Shown piece by piece: positions 60,572-64,000 of a stretch of 64,000 nt of DNA. Each line of letters starts with the position of its first letter. Position 1 is the stretch's first letter. The DNA lies in assembly GCA_017744735.1 (NCBI GenBank), contig JAGIAR010000002.1, positions 64,599 to 128,598 on the forward strand, in the 5' to 3' direction. The notes below the pieces were generated by a model. It was not told the origin of the DNA, made no database searches, and worked only from the letters and a program-made list of their open reading frames with translations. Origin of the DNA: Novosphingobium sp. (GTDB lineage: Bacteria; Pseudomonadota; Alphaproteobacteria; Sphingomonadales; Sphingomonadaceae). Position numbers and translations under genes: made by a program.

Positions 60572-61393
60572 TCAGTGGTATTCGGCGCCCCAGCCGCCCC
60601 AGATGTAGACGACCACGAACAGGAACAGCCACACCACGTCGACGAAGTGCCAGTACCAGGCGGCCGCCTCGAAGCCGAAGTGCTCCTTCGGGGTGAAGTC
60701 GCCCTTGTACGAGCGGATCAGGCAGACCAGCAGGAAGATCGTGCCGACCAGCACGTGGAAGCCGTGGAACCCGGTCGCCATGTAGAATGCCGAACCATAG
60801 GTGTTCTGGCCGAAGGGGAACGGCGCGTGCGCGTATTCGTAGGCCTGGATGCTGGTGAACAGCATGCCCAGCAGCACGGTGCAGATCAGGCCCTTCTTGA
60901 GCCCGTCGCGGTCGCCGTGGATCAGCGAATGGTGCGCCCAGGTGACCGTGGTGCCCGAGCACAGCAGGATCAGCGTGTTGAGCAGCGGCAGGGCGAAGGG
61001 ATCCATCACCATCTTGATCGCCTTGGGCGGGAATTGCCCGCCGACGACCTCGGCCAGAGTGCTGGGGAACAGCGAGAAATCGAAGAACGCCCAGAACCAG
61101 CCGACGAAGAACATCACCTCCGAAGCGATGAACAGGATCATGCCGTAGCGCAGGTGCAGCTGCACCACCGGGGTATGATAGCCCTCGCGGCCTTCCTTGA
61201 TGATGTTCGAGAACCAGCTGAAGAAGGTCGCGATCAGCCCGGCGACGCCCAGCCCCAGCACGATCGGCCAGTGCGGCATCTTGTGCATGAACAGCACCAT
61301 GCCCGAGGTGAACACGAGGCCCGAGAACGCGCCGGTCAGCGGCCAGATGTCGGGCGGAAGGATGTGGTAGTCGTGGTTCTTGGCACCGGCCAT
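60572..61393 (-). CDS. ctaE: Cytochrome c oxidase subunit III
   Basis: A 273-residue, seven-span subunit of the aa3 oxidase. YHILPPDIWPLTGAFSGLVF, GYHTPVVQLHLRYGMILFIA, SEVMFFVGWFWAFFDFSLFP (with the lipid-binding Glu), HHSLIHGDRDGLKKGL, FYMATGFHGFHVLVGTIFLL and HFGFEAAAWYWHFVDVVWLF are all present. The 90-base gap to ctaG carries no other gene. Confidence 0.97.
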   Translation of the reverse strand: MAGAKNHDYHILPPDIWPLTGAFSGLVFTSGMVLFMHKMPHWPIVLGLGVAGLIATFFSWFSNIIKEGREGYHTPVVQLHLRYGMILFIASEVMFFVGWFWAFFDFSLFPSTLAEVVGGQFPPKAIKMVMDPFALPLLNTLILLCSGTTVTWAHHSLIHGDRDGLKKGLICTVLLGMLFTSIQAYEYAHAPFPFGQNTYGSAFYMATGFHGFHVLVGTIFLLVCLIRSYKGDFTPKEHFGFEAAAWYWHFVDVVWLFLFVVVYIWGGWGAEYH

Positions 61394-61483
61394 GGATCGC
61401 TTCCTGATTGGTCGTTCGCGAATGCCCGAAACGAGCGGATAGAGGCCCCTTAATGCGGCCTTGGCGCCCGGTCTAGAGGGATA

Positions 61484-62029
61484 CTAGGCCGGGTCTTTCA
61501 ACTTGTGGAACGTGTAGCTCAAAGTGATCTGCTCGACGTCCTTCGAGTTCTCGTCGTCGAGCATCTTCGGATCGACGTAGAAGGTCACCGGCATGCGCAC
61601 TTCCTCGTGCGGCTTGAGCGTCTGCCGGGTGAAGCAGAAGCACTGGATCTTGTTGAAATAGAGCGCGGTCTGCTCGGGCTCGATGTTGTAGCTCGCCTGG
61701 CCGGTGACCGGCTGGTCCGAATTGTTCCTGGCGATGAAATAGGCCATGTAGCGCTCGCCCAGCTTGACCGTCATCGTGGTCTTTTCGGGGCGGAAGGTCC
61801 AGGGCACGTCCGCGTCCTTGTTGCTGTCGAAGCGCACCGAAACGGTCTGGTCGCTGGTCCCCACGGTCGCGGCCTTGGCCTCGCTCGCGATCTGCGGCGT
61901 GCCGCCATAGCCGGTGGTCTGGCAGAACAGGCGGTAGAGCGGAACCGAGGCGTATCCGAAACCGAGCATCATCACCGCAGCGCCCAGCGCATAGAGCCCG
62001 ATCCGGCGATTCTTCTTCTGCACGCTCAT
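61484..62029 (-). CDS. ctaG: Cytochrome c oxidase copper chaperone CtaG/Cox11
   Basis: A 181-residue membrane-anchored copper chaperone that loads CuB. One N-terminal membrane span (LYALGAAVMMLGFGYASVPL), LYRLFCQTTGYGGTPQ, and the copper site KIQCFCFTRQTL (C-F-C), with MPVTFYVDPKM. Its ATG overlaps the stop of the small coxF-like gene. Confidence 0.95.
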   Translation of the reverse strand: MSVQKKNRRIGLYALGAAVMMLGFGYASVPLYRLFCQTTGYGGTPQIASEAKAATVGTSDQTVSVRFDSNKDADVPWTFRPEKTTMTVKLGERYMAYFIARNNSDQPVTGQASYNIEPEQTALYFNKIQCFCFTRQTLKPHEEVRMPVTFYVDPKMLDDENSKDVEQITLSYTFHKLKDPA

Positions 62030-62163
62030 CAGTGATGCTGCCCGCTGATCCGCGCGATGGTGATGAAGAAGAACAGCACCACGAAGGCCAGCAGCAGCGC
62101 CCCCAGCACCAGATTGCGGCCGCGGCGGCGGCGTTCGAGTTCGACCTGTTCTTCGGGAGTCAT
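62029..62163 (-). CDS. Small CoxF-like membrane protein
   Basis: A 44-residue protein, [20 protein letters not shown] then one hydrophobic span ([20 protein letters not shown]) ending GQHH. Small single-span proteins of this type sit between ctaB and ctaG in many alphaproteobacterial oxidase clusters. ATGA overlaps on both sides (with ctaB and ctaG) strongly support that it is translated. Function unknown. Confidence 0.82.
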   Translation of the reverse strand: MTPEEQVELERRRRGRNLVLGALLLAFVVLFFFITIARISGQHH

Positions 62164-63074
62164 GACGCGATCCCCTGCACCCAAAGCACCCGGTCCGCAA
62201 CCAGCGCGGCGAACAATGCGAAAAGATACAGCACCGAAAAGCCGAACAGGCGCTTTTCCGGAGCCATCGTGTCGGCCTCGCCGCGCTTGCGGAACGCGAC
62301 CGGCAGCGCCAGCGCGAGGAAGGTGGCCGACAGCGCCAGCGCGACGATCCCGTAGAAGGCCCCCGCCCCGCCGATGAACCACGGCACCGCCGAGAGCGGC
62401 AGCAGCAGCACGCTGTAGGCGAGGATCTGGCGGCGGGTCGATTCCTCGCCCGCGACCACCGGCATCATCGGAATGCCGACCTTGGCATAATCGGTCTTCA
62501 CGAACAGGGCGAGCGCCCAGAAATGCGGCGGGGTCCACATGAAGATGATCGCGAACAGCACGATCGGCATCAGCGTGATCTGGCCGGTCACCGCGATCCA
62601 GCCGATCAGCGGCGGAAACGCGCCCGCCGCCCCGCCGATAACGATGTTCTGCGGCGTGCGCGGCTTCAGCCAGATGGTGTAGATCACCGCGTAATAGAAA
62701 ATCGACAGCGCCAGGATTGCCGCCGGCAGCCAGCCGACCGCAAGCCCCATCAGCAGCACCGAGGCGACCGCCAGCGCGACCCCGAAATCGCGTGCGCTGG
62801 TCGGGTCCATCCGGCCCTGCGGCAGCGGGCGCTTGGCGGTGCGCTTCATCCCCGCGTCGATATCGGCTTCCCACCACTGGTTGAGCGCGCCCGCCCCGCC
62901 CGCGCCCATCGCGATGCACAGCACCGCGGTAAAGCCGAGCACGGGGTGGATGTGGCCCGGCGCGGCCAGCAGGCCGCACAGGCCGGTGAACACCACCAGG
63001 CTCATCACGCGCGGCTTGGTCAGCGCGAAGAAGTCGCGCCAGTCGGCGGGTAATGTCGGTGTGGCTGCTACCAT
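62160..63074 (-). CDS. ctaB: Heme O synthase (protoheme IX farnesyltransferase)
   Basis: A 304-residue UbiA-superfamily enzyme that adds farnesyl to heme b. [20 protein letters not shown], the Asp-rich [20 protein letters not shown] followed by [48 protein letters not shown]. About eight membrane spans. Overlaps the coxF-like gene by ATGA. Upstream, 23 bases away, is the AT-richer inserted gene. Confidence 0.96.
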   Translation of the reverse strand: MVAATPTLPADWRDFFALTKPRVMSLVVFTGLCGLLAAPGHIHPVLGFTAVLCIAMGAGGAGALNQWWEADIDAGMKRTAKRPLPQGRMDPTSARDFGVALAVASVLLMGLAVGWLPAAILALSIFYYAVIYTIWLKPRTPQNIVIGGAAGAFPPLIGWIAVTGQITLMPIVLFAIIFMWTPPHFWALALFVKTDYAKVGIPMMPVVAGEESTRRQILAYSVLLLPLSAVPWFIGGAGAFYGIVALALSATFLALALPVAFRKRGEADTMAPEKRLFGFSVLYLFALFAALVADRVLWVQGIAS

Positions 63075-63097
63075 TCCAAAACGATCATCAGCAGCGG

Positions 63098-63541
63098 CTA
63101 GGCCGAGGCTGCCTCCATCATAGCCGTTCGAATTCTCTCGGCGAACTTCTTTGCGCCAAAGCAGCGGACACTGACTTGTGTCTCCGAGACTTCGATATCG
63201 ATGATGTCCGTCAACAGGCCTGGCCGCGTTTTGACCGTCTCGATTTCTCGAAGCGGGACGTCGAAACACAATGCCTCGCCGTTCTGGTGAACAAACTGGT
63301 TCATCGCGTTTGGCTCGAATACGAAACGGTCATCGTAAAGCGTCACCTTTCCGCCGACCCAGAGCCCGCCGTAATGCCGCGAAAATGCCTCCAACACCGA
63401 AGAAACGGTAGACAGGATTCTTGCGCCTCCCGGTAACCCGACAATCTCCGCGGTCTTGAATACAACCGATACATTTTCCATGCCCAGCCGGGCATTGGCG
63501 AACTGCGCATTCGCTAGCTTGGACTCAGGCTCGCGGCTCAT
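63098..63541 (-). CDS. Hypothetical PH/GRAM-like protein inserted in the oxidase cluster
   Basis: A 147-residue cytosolic protein with a pattern like a PH/GRAM fold: [57 protein letters not shown], then a closing helix [15 protein letters not shown]. No family is certain. Its DNA is plainly more AT-rich than ctaD and ctaB on either side, and no such gene belongs to the standard cluster, so it may have been acquired. No role in the oxidase should be assumed. Confidence 0.75.
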   Translation of the reverse strand: MSREPESKLANAQFANARLGMENVSVVFKTAEIVGLPGGARILSTVSSVLEAFSRHYGGLWVGGKVTLYDDRFVFEPNAMNQFVHQNGEALCFDVPLREIETVKTRPGLLTDIIDIEVSETQVSVRCFGAKKFAERIRTAMMEAASA

Positions 63542-63592
63542 CGCACCACCCTGTAGCCAGGTCGCAGCCCGGCGCAGGGTAGCAGATGGCCA

Positions 63593-64000
63593 TCAATGAT
63601 GACCGTTGTCCTCGATCACCGGCAGGGTCTCGAACTGGTGGTACGGCGGCGGGCTCGACAGGGTCCATTCGAGCGTGGTGGCGCCTTCACCCCAGTAGTT
63701 GTCGGCGGCCTTCTTGCCTGCGATCAGCGAGTAGATGATGTTCGCGAAGAACACCACCATCGACGCGGCCATCACATAATAGCCGAGCGTCGCCAGATGG
63801 TTCCAGTGCTCGAAGGCCGGGGTGTAGTCCGGATAGCGGCGCGGCATGCCATTCATCCCGAGGAAGTGCATCGGGAAGAAGATCATGTTCACGCCGACGA
63901 AGAAGATCCAGAAATGGACATGCGCCAGCAGCTCGCTGTGCATCTTTCCGCTCATCTTCGGGAACCAGTAGTAGAAGCCCGCGAACAGCGAGGTCACCGC
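63593..64000 (-). CDS. ctaD: Cytochrome c oxidase subunit I, C-terminal part (truncated by window edge)
   Basis: The last 135 residues of the catalytic aa3 subunit; the 5' part lies outside. FAGFYYWFPKMSGKMHSELL, HFWIFFVGVNMIFFPMHFLG, MNGMPRRYPDYTPAFEHWNH, and the last membrane span MAASMVVFFANIIYSLIAGK. The C-terminal tail TLEWTLSSPPPYHQFETLPV is typical. It is the most upstream gene of the cluster seen here. Confidence 0.97.
   Translation of the reverse strand, partial: AVTSLFAGFYYWFPKMSGKMHSELLAHVHFWIFFVGVNMIFFPMHFLGMNGMPRRYPDYTPAFEHWNHLATLGYYVMAASMVVFFANIIYSLIAGKKAADNYWGEGATTLEWTLSSPPPYHQFETLPVIEDNGHH

Overview
The window comes from a high-GC alphaproteobacterium, most likely of the order Sphingomonadales (Sphingomonadaceae/Erythrobacteraceae). 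This rests on gene content and order rather than a marker gene: the DUF721(dciA)-dsbA-dsbA-smc string, the aa3 oxidase cluster ctaD-ctaB-coxF-ctaG-ctaE-DUF983-SURF1, a plant-type glutamate-cysteine ligase, DUF1489, ribosomal L21 with a long Ala/Lys/Pro tail, and a very large autotransporter. Most of it is ordinary chromosome with tight operons, many joined by 4-bp ATGA overlaps. I saw no tRNA, rRNA, CRISPR array, insertion sequence or phage gene.

Layout. 0-5 kb: a GT1 glycosyltransferase facing an operon of secreted serine hydrolase, NudC-type Nudix enzyme and FrnE-like DsbA protein. 5-7.8 kb: a five-gene arsenic operon (arsR, two unrelated arsenate reductases, arsH, an aquaporin in place of an efflux pump). 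7.8-12 kb: HAD phosphatase, SulP transporter with a structured leader, DUF922 protease and a more AT-rich pair of small unknown genes. 12-18.4 kb: divergent mutY and dciA-dsbA-dsbA-smc. 18.4-31.5 kb: soxR with a SoxR box facing a VOC protein, ubiA, an M20 peptidase, rsmE-gshA-monooxygenase, an ICMT-like membrane enzyme, yfgM-bamB, a hydrolase with a GT4 glycosyltransferase, and selO.

31.6-40.5 kb is a single gene for a 2965-residue surface protein: signal peptide, beta-solenoid passenger with near-identical 303-bp tandem repeats, autotransporter barrel, 30 consecutive prolines and a C-terminal OmpA/MotB peptidoglycan-binding domain. Having a domain after the barrel is the most unusual thing in the window. 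Its promoter appears to start the mRNA at a long hairpin.

40.9-50.7 kb: astD, a lipoprotein, a gene-free stretch with four stacked inverted repeats, rarD/pyrC, a MEKHLA-domain gene, a double PilZ protein divergent from a LysR regulator across a perfect dyad, ygfZ, and a TetR/metal-dependent hydrolase pair. 50.9-58.4 kb: rplU-rpmA, a lipoprotein, an FNR-type regulator, a small membrane protein under an FNR-like dyad, moaA-moaD-moaE, and thrC-methyltransferase-folB-unknown. 58.7-64 kb: an ArsR/SRPBCC pair sharing an operator-promoter, then the cytochrome oxidase cluster, read leftward from a truncated ctaD, interrupted by an AT-richer gene for a PH/GRAM-like protein.

Functional themes: envelope biogenesis and surface display (BamB/YfgM, DsbA proteins, autotransporter-OmpA), aerobic respiration with oxygen and redox sensing (oxidase cluster, FNR, SoxR), and metalloid defence (ars). 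All functions are inferred from recognised motifs and families; no database search was run.
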